Position numbers and translations under genes: made by a program
Assembly: GCA_003242035.1 (NCBI GenBank)
Contig: QBMC01000021.1
Location: 1-41,933 of the forward strand
Origin: Nodosilinea foveolarum
GTDB taxonomy: Bacteria > Cyanobacteriota > Cyanobacteriia > Phormidesmidales > Phormidesmidaceae
Direction of reading: 5' to 3'
Length of the DNA stretch: 41,933 nt
The notes under the pieces: generated by a model
Told to the model about the DNA's origin: nothing
What the model saw: the letters and a program-made list of their open reading frames with translations, nothing else
The model's database searches: none
Part shown: piece after piece, positions 35,198 to 41,933 of the stretch
How the letters are laid out: each line of letters starts with the position of its first letter
Numbering within the stretch: the first letter of the stretch is position 1

Positions 35198-36031
35198 GTG
35201 GGCGAGCGCAGTAGCTGGATTAAATCGACTTTGATGTATTTGCTGCTGGGGGGAATTGCGATCGCCATGCTGCTCCCATTGCTCTGGATGGTTAGCACCG
35301 CGTTCAAATCGCCGAGCGAAGATATTTTCCAGTTTCCGCCTCAGTTCATTCCTAGCTCGCCCACTTTCGAGAACTTTGTGGCTGCTTGGGAGAGTGCACC
35401 GTTTGGCCGGTATTTTTTCAATAGTTTGGTGATTGCGATCGCCACCGTAGTCCTCAACCTCATTCTGTGTTCATTAGCCGCTTATCCATTAGCTCGACTG
35501 AACTTTAAAGGCCGTGAAATCGTTTTCTCCTTGGTCGTCGCCACCATCCTGATTCCCTTTCAGATTGTGATGATTCCGCTATACATTTTCGCCGTTCGGC
35601 TAGGACTTCTCAACACCTATCTGGGCGCAATTTTTCCCTCCATTGCCTCCGCCTTCGGCATTTTTCTAATGCGTCAGGCATTCCAAACCGTGCCCAAAGA
35701 ATTGGAGGAAGCCGCCCGCATAGATGGCTGTAGCGAACTTGGCATTTGGTGGCACATCATGATTCCGTCAGTTCGTCCGGCGCTAGTGACGCTGGCGCTC
35801 TTTGTCTTCATCGGCTCATGGGGCGACTTTCTCTGGCCGCTGCTGGTCTTAGACCGGCCAGAATATTACACCTTGCCGCTCGGTGTGAACCGTTTAGCGG
35901 GCAGTTTCTCATTCAACTGGCGACTGATTTCAGCCGGTTCAGTCATTTCAATTGTGCCGGTAATTCTTGTATTTATTGCGGCTCAACGCTACATCGTGCC
36001 GTCGGAAACGGGTAGCGGTGTGAAGGGGTAA
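35195..36031 (+). CDS. Carbohydrate ABC transporter permease (MalG type)
   Basis: A 278-residue inner-membrane permease with six membrane helices. The start is the ATG at 35195 inside TGATG, overlapping the tab2 stop; an upstream TTG at 35165 would repeat the tab2 end and is unlikely. LPLLWMVSTAFKSPSEDIFQFPPQF is the usual N-terminal MalG-family sequence and EAARIDGCSELGIWWHIMIPSVRPA is the EAA loop that contacts the ATPase. The family imports sugars or sugar derivatives with a MalF-type partner, a binding protein and an ATPase. None of these is in the window, so the substrate cannot be inferred. Confidence 0.92.
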   Translation: MVGERSSWIKSTLMYLLLGGIAIAMLLPLLWMVSTAFKSPSEDIFQFPPQFIPSSPTFENFVAAWESAPFGRYFFNSLVIAIATVVLNLILCSLAAYPLARLNFKGREIVFSLVVATILIPFQIVMIPLYIFAVRLGLLNTYLGAIFPSIASAFGIFLMRQAFQTVPKELEEAARIDGCSELGIWWHIMIPSVRPALVTLALFVFIGSWGDFLWPLLVLDRPEYYTLPLGVNRLAGSFSFNWRLISAGSVISIVPVILVFIAAQRYIVPSETGSGVKG

Positions 36032-36346
36032 TGGCGTTGCCGACTGGCGCAGAGCGATTTTCGAGCAATGCAGCAACGCTCCCGACTAGTGCAGAATGAT
36101 CCCCGAGCAGTGCAGTAACGCTCCCGACTAGTGCAGAGTCGTTCCCGGTCAGTGCAGAATGATTTTTGGGTAGTGCAGTATGACTTCTGGCTGGTGCGAA
36201 GCGATCGCAGACGAAATACGTCCATGCCCCAGATGCTCAGCTAGTCTGACCAATGCAGCATCTGCTCTATCCTTACGTTCTATCTCCTCAAGCTCCACAG
36301 ATCGCTACTATAAAGGCAGTGAATAAAACAGGACGATAGCTCAGCT
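36032..36346. other. Repeat-bearing spacer after the permease gene
   Basis: 315 bp, most of it taken up by the 21-bp repeat array at 36046-36213. The last 130 bp carry the upstream region of the SDR39U1-like gene; no convincing promoter or ribosome-binding site was seen there. Confidence 0.5.
36046..36213. repeat. Array of about eight 21-bp tandem units
   Basis: Consecutive 21-bp units start at 36046, 36067, 36088, 36109, 36130, 36151, 36172 and 36193. Units 3-7 all begin AGTGCAG, for example AGTGCAGAATGATCCCCGAGC without its last base; the first and last are more degenerate. Even units resemble even ones (36067 and 36109 share GCTCCCGACT). On the minus strand the array is open in one frame and reads as heptapeptides such as SFCTDRE, RLCTSRE, RYCTARG and SFCTSRE. 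Confidence 0.93.
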
Positions 36347-37273
36347 ATGAAAATTGCCGTTACGGGTGCTACGGGCTTGGTGGGTACTCGCTTGGTCGAG
36401 CGTTTGATTGATGAAGGCCACGATGTGCGGGTGTTTACGCGCAGTGTAGAGAAGGCTCGCCGGGTGTTTGCTGCGCCGAAGTATAAGCAGTCGGTGGAGT
36501 ATGTCGCCTATACCCCCACAGAGTCGGGCGATTGGCAAAAGGAAATGTCGGGTTGCGATCGCGCCATAAACCTAGCAGGCGAACCCATCTCCGAACGCTG
36601 GACGGCTGAGCGTAAGCAGCGCATTCTTAACAGCCGCAAGCTAGGCACTCAAAAGCTAGTAGAGGCCATCGTCCAAGCAGAGCCTAAACCCACTGCGCTG
36701 ATTAGCGGATCTGCGATTGGCTTTTACGGCACCAGCGAGTCGGCAGAGTTTTTTGAGACGAGCGAACCGGCTGAGAATGACTTTCTTTCACAGGTTTGTC
36801 AGGCATGGGAAGCGGAGGCTAATAAGGCTAAGGATGCGGGTGTTCGAGTGGCGATTATTCGCACTGGAATTGTGCTGGGTGATGGGGGAGGCGCGATCGC
36901 CAAAATGCTTACTCCCTTCAAGCTCTATGCGGGTGGACCTATTGGCAGCGGTCGCCAATGGTTTTCTTGGATTCATATAGATGACCTGGTAAATCTATTT
37001 ATTCAGGCGCTGCTGGATACTTCCATGCACGGCGTCTACAACGGCACCGCACCGAATCCATTACGGATGAAAGAATTTTGCGAAACTTTGGGCGAAGTTT
37101 TAGATCGTCCGTCTTGGCTACCGGTTCCCGATTTTGCGATTGAGGCGCTGTTGGGTGATGGTGCAGTTGTGGTGCTGAAAGGTCAAAAGGTGCTGCCAGA
37201 AAGAACGCAGGCATCCGGATTTTCCTTTGAGTATGACGAAGCTAAAGAGGCCATTAAACAAGTTGTGAGCTAG
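36347..37273 (+). CDS. TIGR01777 family SDR protein (SDR39U1-like epimerase)
   Basis: A 308-residue extended short-chain dehydrogenase/reductase fold. The NAD(P)-binding start is MKIAVTGATGLVGTRLVERL. INLAGEPISERWTAERKQRI and NSRKLGTQKLVEAI are signature stretches of the TIGR01777 family (YfcH, human SDR39U1), followed by SGSAIGFYGT and the PIGSGRQWFSWIHIDDL segment. The C-terminal 50 residues form the DUF1731 domain. Enzymatic activity is unknown; a plant relative is linked to cell division or chloroplast development by memory only. The 3' end overlaps the cobB stop by 4 bp (convergent). Confidence 0.9.
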   Translation: MKIAVTGATGLVGTRLVERLIDEGHDVRVFTRSVEKARRVFAAPKYKQSVEYVAYTPTESGDWQKEMSGCDRAINLAGEPISERWTAERKQRILNSRKLGTQKLVEAIVQAEPKPTALISGSAIGFYGTSESAEFFETSEPAENDFLSQVCQAWEAEANKAKDAGVRVAIIRTGIVLGDGGGAIAKMLTPFKLYAGGPIGSGRQWFSWIHIDDLVNLFIQALLDTSMHGVYNGTAPNPLRMKEFCETLGEVLDRPSWLPVPDFAIEALLGDGAVVVLKGQKVLPERTQASGFSFEYDEAKEAIKQVVS

Positions 37274-38631
37274 ACGCAATTGCCGGCGCATTGTTGAACA
37301 AATCGCCGAGCGATATCGGGTCGATGGCTCCAGTTTAGATGGACGTAAGATGCGTGTAATGTTGGAGTGATGTAGCCTTCTGTCTGAGGATGCGTTTCAC
37401 CCCAATATCTTTGCGTTTCGTAGGCTGGCTGCGTACAGGTAGCGCCAACTACGTCGCTTACTACGCAAGATTTATGAAATTCATGACCAATGACAGACGC
37501 TCCTTTTTTTAGTAAGGGGCCAGATTTTATGGCTGTAGCCTGTCGGTAGCCCAAGGTCAGCTTCTTTTCCATTCTCACGAATTGAGGAATGGTGCCGACC
37601 ATGGGCCAAGCTTGTCCTGCAAAGTCTGTTAGCAGCTCGCTTAAATACATGAGTCCGCCGCATTCTGCATAGGTCGGTGTGCCCTTGGCGATCGCCCGTC
37701 TCACCGCGCTCAGCATAGGCTTATTTTCACTGAGTGAAGCCGCAAATACTTCCGGAAATCCGCCGCCAAAATAAAGCCCGTCGGCAGTAGGCAAAGACTG
37801 ATCTCTAATCGGACTCCAGTAGACTAGCTCTGCGCCTTGTGCTTGAAGGGTTTCAAGATTGTCTGGATAGTAAAAGCTAAAGGCTTCGTCGCGGGAGATC
37901 GCAATCCTCACCTTTTTTCCTTCAACGCCGCTCTCTTCTACTGGCCGAATATCCTCTGTTGTCAAAAATCGTTCTAGTCGAACCCAATCGAAACATCGTT
38001 CTCCCAAATCTGCTAGACGCGCGGCAATCTGACTGAACTCACTAATCTCCTCGGTGGGAATAAGCCCTAGATGACGACTGGGCAACTGAATATCTTTTTC
38101 TCTTCTGAAGACGCCGAAGATTGGCATGTCGATTGCGCTTAGGGCTTCGCTCAGGAGTTCTAGATGGCGATCGCTCCCCACCCGATTGAGCACAACGCCA
38201 ACAATTTTTACCCTGGAGTCAAATGTTTTGTAGCCATGAACTAGGGCTGCGAGCGATCGCGCCATCCGACCGCAATCAACCACCAGCATCACCGGCAAAT
38301 CTAGCAGTCTAGCAACCTGCGCCGTACTTGCCGTATCGTCAATTCCAGTCGCCCCATCGAACAAACCCATCACGCCTTCTACTACTGCGCACTCGGCTTT
38401 TGCAGCTTGTTTAGCATAATTGGCACGAACGTAATCTTTGCTGGTTAAAACGGGGTCGAGGTTATAGCAAGGCCGACCTGTAACCGCTGCGTGAAACATT
38501 GGGTCGATGTAGTCGGGGCCTACTTTGAAAGATTGAACGGTGCGATTTCGTTTTTTCAATGCCGCTAGTAACGCTAGCGTGACAGTTGTTTTTCCGGTGC
38601 CACTGCGATCGCCTGCAATAACAATGCTCAA
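37270..38631 (-). CDS. cobB: Cobyrinate a,c-diamide synthase
   Basis: A 453-residue amidotransferase (CobB/CbiA) that amidates the a and c side chains of the corrin ring with glutamine and ATP. The P-loop AGDRSGTGKTT (6-16) and VGPDYIDPMFH mark the dethiobiotin-synthetase-like N domain. The class I glutaminase domain has GLYFGGGFPEVFA, nucleophile Cys324 (YAECGGLMYL) and the late His in HASYVHLNW. The start is TTG at 38631: an in-frame TAA lies two codons upstream and the P-loop begins at residue 6, so no ATG is available. No Shine-Dalgarno is seen. No other cobalamin gene is in the window. Confidence 0.94.
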   Translation of the reverse strand: MSIVIAGDRSGTGKTTVTLALLAALKKRNRTVQSFKVGPDYIDPMFHAAVTGRPCYNLDPVLTSKDYVRANYAKQAAKAECAVVEGVMGLFDGATGIDDTASTAQVARLLDLPVMLVVDCGRMARSLAALVHGYKTFDSRVKIVGVVLNRVGSDRHLELLSEALSAIDMPIFGVFRREKDIQLPSRHLGLIPTEEISEFSQIAARLADLGERCFDWVRLERFLTTEDIRPVEESGVEGKKVRIAISRDEAFSFYYPDNLETLQAQGAELVYWSPIRDQSLPTADGLYFGGGFPEVFAASLSENKPMLSAVRRAIAKGTPTYAECGGLMYLSELLTDFAGQAWPMVGTIPQFVRMEKKLTLGYRQATAIKSGPLLKKGASVIGHEFHKSCVVSDVVGATCTQPAYETQRYWGETHPQTEGYITPTLHASYVHLNWSHRPDIARRFVQQCAGNCV

Positions 38632-38864
38632 AATTAATTACGCTGTCTAAAGGTCTACCAGCCACCCATCGCTGCTGAAAAAGTTCTGTCGCTTTCAAAA
38701 CAGTCTGTGTAAGCAGACTATGCCACCTATGCGATCTTCACAGCGGCCACAGAGTCAAAAAGCTGGCTGGCTATACTCTACTCGGAGAGGGTCTGCTTAG
38801 TCATTTTTTAGAATGCAACGGCTGTGAGTTTTATCTCTCCACAATCTGTTTAGTTACAACTGCA

Positions 38865-39845
38865 ATGGTTTTCCACCCCCTTCACGCTATGTCGTCACTT
38901 CGTATTCCGCGTTTATCTTCCCACCGCGCAGGCTCATTAGCGACTCGGCTCGGCAGTGGCTTACTGGCGCTGAGCCTCAGTCTGGGTATGGCTTTGCCGA
39001 CGTTTGCTGCCGACCCGTTTAGAACTAGCAACCCGCATGAAATTGGCGACCTGACCGAGGATGCCTTCGAAGCTATTTTTAAGCGAGGTGACTATAAAGA
39101 AGCTGAGCGGTTGCTAGCTCGAGCCGAAACCGCAGAAGCAGACGAGCCACTCGTTCAGGCGATGCTGGCTTCTATAGCCTATTTAAATGGTGAATTTGCC
39201 CAGGTTTCTCAACGCGCTGAGTCAACCAAAAAAGTAGCCCAGGCGCTCGAATCTAAAGATCCGCTCAGAAGCCATCTTTATCAGGCGGTTGGTATCTTTA
39301 TGGAGGGCGCTTCAGTGCTCAAGTCGCAAGGCGTTGCTAGAGGTACGCCCACTGCGCTATCAATGCTACAGCAGGTCTTCAATCACATGGATGCCGCAGA
39401 AGCGATAGATCCGACCGATCCCGAGCTGAATTTGCTTAAGGGCTATATGGATTTGATGCTAGCTGTGAACTTACCGTTCTCCAATCCAGACGAAGCGATC
39501 GCCAGCATGGAGCAGTACGGACAGCCTGCCTATTTGAGCCAGCGCGGTATTGCTATCGGCTATCGCGACCTAGACAGAAATGAAGAAGCCTTGGCAGCCG
39601 TAAACAAAGCAATTGAGGCCGCCAGTAACGCCCCTAACCAGCGCAACCCCGAGCTACTTTATCTGAAGGCACAGCTACTGCTACGGCTAAATCGGGACGA
39701 CGAAGGGGCTGCTTTATTTCGCGAAGCACTAGACTATCGCGATCAGTTGCCTGAAACGGTGACTCAGCGGATCGTCCACGAGGCTTGTGCGGCGGAAGGT
39801 GCGGACGGAGATAACTGCTCGCTGCGGGCTGACAAAGATAAGTAG
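38865..39845 (+). CDS. Secreted TPR-type protein (Sll0314/Alr1548 family)
   Basis: A 326-residue exported protein. A basic N terminus and the hydrophobic stretch LGSGLLALSLSLGMALPTFA lead to a signal peptidase site near AA-DP (about residue 49-50). The mature part is helical with tetratricopeptide-like repeats (LAYLNGEF, DPTDPELNLLKGYMDL, YLSQRGIAIGYRDLDRNEEALAAVNKAIE, ELLYLKAQLLLRLNRDDEGAALFREAL). It matches, from memory, a conserved cyanobacterial TPR family of unknown function; it likely sits in the periplasm or thylakoid lumen as a protein-protein scaffold. A second ATG at 38889 is an equally good start. A terminator follows. Confidence 0.82.
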   Translation: MVFHPLHAMSSLRIPRLSSHRAGSLATRLGSGLLALSLSLGMALPTFAADPFRTSNPHEIGDLTEDAFEAIFKRGDYKEAERLLARAETAEADEPLVQAMLASIAYLNGEFAQVSQRAESTKKVAQALESKDPLRSHLYQAVGIFMEGASVLKSQGVARGTPTALSMLQQVFNHMDAAEAIDPTDPELNLLKGYMDLMLAVNLPFSNPDEAIASMEQYGQPAYLSQRGIAIGYRDLDRNEEALAAVNKAIEAASNAPNQRNPELLYLKAQLLLRLNRDDEGAALFREALDYRDQLPETVTQRIVHEACAAEGADGDNCSLRADKDK

Positions 39846-39904
39846 GCAAAAGGATAAGGAAAAAGCCCTATGTCTTTTCTAAATGAGTGAGACCGCAGGG
39901 CTAT

Positions 39905-39929
39905 AGACGCCGTTAAAAGGTGTCTTTTT
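39905..39929 (+). terminator. Intrinsic terminator after the TPR gene
   Basis: AGACGCC (39905-39911) pairs with GGTGTCT (39919-39925), with one G-U pair and a 7-nt loop, followed by a run of T. It lies 60 bp after the stop. Confidence 0.65.
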
Positions 39930-40002
39930 CCTACCTGATAGACGACTGCACTTGAGATCTTGTTGAGGTTTTGACGAGCTCTTAATGATGCCTGCGTACT
40001 GT

Positions 40003-41748
40003 CTAATAGGCTTTAGTCACAGAAATGGTTTTCAGCGTTCTCAGCCTGCTGATCGCCGCAGATAGCTCAAAGCGACGAAACATTGCTAAATCTCCTAAGC
40101 GCCGTTCGTCTTGATCAACCGCATCTAGTCCGCCCCGCTCGATATCTTCCATCACGCAATCGAGCGTTTCACTCAGGGTTCGATTGGACTCAAAGTAGTA
40201 GCGTTGGGCGTAGAGAATTGCTTGCGCGATCGCTCTTACCTGATGCACCTCCACAATTTGCTCAATTGCCCTCAAGTCTATTTCTTCATAGCCCAACGTC
40301 ATTTTGTCTTTCTGAGCTTTGACTTTAGGCGAGCGGCCATTTCTCCCCGGTGGTAGGCTGTCCGGCAAAACAGCTCGGACTGCTAAGGGAATGCCCTGTT
40401 TGGTAAAATTTATGCCGCCTTCCGACTGCCGTTGATTGGGGTCTGCTTGGGCGATCGCCTTGGCCTGCTCAGTCACTATTCGAGCCTGATAGTTTTCCAT
40501 TGCAATGACCGTATCGGCGACTGAAAAATAATCGCCGCTGCCGCCCATCACCAAAATGGTAGAAATGCCGTAGTCGTCATAGAGCTGACGAACCTTGTCT
40601 ATGAAGGGTGTGATGGGTTCTTTGTCTTTTGAGATGAGCGCTTGCATGTTGCGATCGCGAATCATAAAGTTAGTCGCGGCAGTATCTTCGTCAATCAGCA
40701 ACACCTTTGCACCCGCTTCTATCGCTTCGATTAGCCCTGCTGCTTGAGAGGTGCTGCCGCTGGCATTAGTGGTCGAAAAGTTTTTGGACGAACGCGCTCC
40801 TGGCAGTCGATTGATCAAAGGAGAAATATCTACGCCCGAAACGCTGCGCCCCTCTTCGGCTCGAAGCTTGACGGTATCAGGATGGGAAACCGTGCGATCT
40901 CGCCCATCTCCCGGTACATGGTTATAAACCCCTTGTTCTATAGCTTTGAGCAACGTCGATTTGCCGTGGTATCCGCCACCTACAATCAATGTGACACCCG
41001 CTTTGATTCCCAGTCCCTTTACTTTCCCGCTATGAGGCGTGTCCAGCTCAACCCCTTCATCAGGAATTTCGCTAGGCAAAGTAAACAAATCTGCGCCCCT
41101 GGCGAGCGGTCTTTCATCCACGCCGCTTTGTCTGGGCAAGCAGGCACCTTCTGGAATAAAGGCCACCAACTCTCTTTGCGTTAATTGATTCCTTAACGCT
41201 TCTGCATCCTGAAACGTTTGAACATAGCGCTCCATTCTTGCCGCATCTAATGCTGAGTATTGAAGGCCGTTAGTTACTATCTGCGGAATGTCGTCGCACA
41301 GCAAAGCGGCAGCGGCTTTTCCGGCAATTCGCCGACCCCATGCCGGTAGCCCGACTGTCAGTCTTACCTCAATTCCGTCTGAGTCAATCCAAACTGCTGA
41401 ACGCCTTATCACCGCTTGGCTGGGGGCCGCGATTTTGATTTTTCCACTTTTGCCAGAGCCTCGTTCTTGCTGTAAAGACTGGGCCACTTGAGCAACTTGT
41501 CTGGTTAGGTAATCGGCGATCACTGTTTGCGCCGCATAATCAGTTATCCACCGCACCGGAAACTTAGCGACCTCCTGACTTACCTGAAGGCAAATACGGC
41601 TAGGTGCGGCAAATGGATCGCCTTGCACATAATCCACGCTCAAATTAAATGCTGGAAATCTGTAATCTCCCTTGATGCCTTTGTAGTCTCCATAGCCATG
41701 ACCTTCTAAGTCGATTAGCCGCTGTTTCAGCCACTGGCGATCTTTCAT
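40003..41748 (-). CDS. ABC-ATPase domain-containing protein
   Basis: A 581-residue P-loop ATPase of the PF09818 type (ABC-like ATPase of unknown role, widely distributed in bacteria, fungi and plants). The family start is KQRLIDLEGHGYGDYKGIKGDY (about 8-29). Walker A is GGGYHGKST (257-265, Lys263), followed by VYNHVPGDGRD; Walker B is VLLIDEDTAA (Glu354) and then TNFMIRD. There are no membrane helices, so it is not a transporter. The C-terminal part (about 500-581) is helical. ATG at 41748, no Shine-Dalgarno. It is convergent with the TPR gene across the terminator region. Confidence 0.88.
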   Translation of the reverse strand: MKDRQWLKQRLIDLEGHGYGDYKGIKGDYRFPAFNLSVDYVQGDPFAAPSRICLQVSQEVAKFPVRWITDYAAQTVIADYLTRQVAQVAQSLQQERGSGKSGKIKIAAPSQAVIRRSAVWIDSDGIEVRLTVGLPAWGRRIAGKAAAALLCDDIPQIVTNGLQYSALDAARMERYVQTFQDAEALRNQLTQRELVAFIPEGACLPRQSGVDERPLARGADLFTLPSEIPDEGVELDTPHSGKVKGLGIKAGVTLIVGGGYHGKSTLLKAIEQGVYNHVPGDGRDRTVSHPDTVKLRAEEGRSVSGVDISPLINRLPGARSSKNFSTTNASGSTSQAAGLIEAIEAGAKVLLIDEDTAATNFMIRDRNMQALISKDKEPITPFIDKVRQLYDDYGISTILVMGGSGDYFSVADTVIAMENYQARIVTEQAKAIAQADPNQRQSEGGINFTKQGIPLAVRAVLPDSLPPGRNGRSPKVKAQKDKMTLGYEEIDLRAIEQIVEVHQVRAIAQAILYAQRYYFESNRTLSETLDCVMEDIERGGLDAVDQDERRLGDLAMFRRFELSAAISRLRTLKTISVTKAY

Positions 41749-41933
41749 AAGTAAGTCGTTTGCCGATTGAACCGTGGTTTACAAACTGTCTTAATCAACA
41801 GGTTTTTCGACAGTGAAGTATGCCTTGCAGCAGAGTATATTTTCTTCTTTAAAGGTTAACTTTGATACACCATGTACCCAGGGCTATTTCATTCTAAATA
41901 TACGTTTAAGTGTGTCTAGACTAAACTGGCAGC

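Noticed and set aside
1-41933. tRNA genes, insertion sequences, prophage or integrase genes
   Set aside because: I looked in the intergenic stretches and found no cloverleaf signatures, transposase motifs or terminal inverted repeats; without a covariance search a tRNA cannot be fully excluded.

Overview
The window is cyanobacterial chromosome. The evidence is a ferredoxin-type glutamate synthase, a 409-residue EF-Tu, a Tab2/Atab2 protein, DUF1997 and DUF1361 genes, an RNase E ending in the cyanobacterial Arg-rich motif, and at least 45 copies of the cyanobacterial palindrome HIP1 (GCGATCGC). The gene orders rpsL-rpsG-fusA-tuf-rpsJ, asd-dapA-rnj and tig-clpP-clpX are, from memory, the usual cyanobacterial ones. 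I cannot name the genus; a Leptolyngbya/Synechococcus-like lineage would fit. No prophage, transposon, CRISPR array, tRNA or rRNA was seen.

Layout. 0-6.5 kb: a J-domain-like protein, a DUF1361 membrane protein and glsF, all on the minus strand. 7.1-9.8 kb: a membrane-anchored phosphodiester-glycosidase-family protein and a cupin, both plus. 9.9-15.6 kb: an A-type Fe-S carrier followed by the str operon (S12, S7, EF-G, EF-Tu, S10). 15.7-18.0 kb: a Lon-N-domain protein, pheA (minus) and a DUF1997 protein. 18.0-26.3 kb: a minus-strand block of rnhB, rne with a long structured leader, rnj, dapA and asd, combining RNA decay with lysine biosynthesis. 26.6-31.4 kb: tig, clpP, clpX and an alpha/beta hydrolase. 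31.5-33.1 kb: a Uma2 protein and a GntR regulator (minus). 33.3-36.0 kb: an S1-domain protein, Tab2 and an orphan sugar-type ABC permease. 36.3-41.7 kb: an SDR39U1-like protein, cobyrinate a,c-diamide synthase (minus), a secreted TPR protein and an ABC-ATPase-domain protein (minus).

How the genes work together. Most of the window is housekeeping: nitrogen assimilation (glsF), translation (str operon, S1, Tab2), protein quality control (trigger factor, ClpXP), RNA turnover (RNase E, HII and J), lysine and phenylalanine synthesis, and cobalamin synthesis.

The less expected signals are non-coding. Local G/C strand skew flips at most HIP1 sites regardless of gene direction. An array of about eight 21-bp units lies at 36.05-36.21 kb. 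A 23-bp tandem duplication forms the tab2/permease junction. Two small repeat families lie between asd and tig. Strong hairpins lie in the rne leader and inside the str operon.
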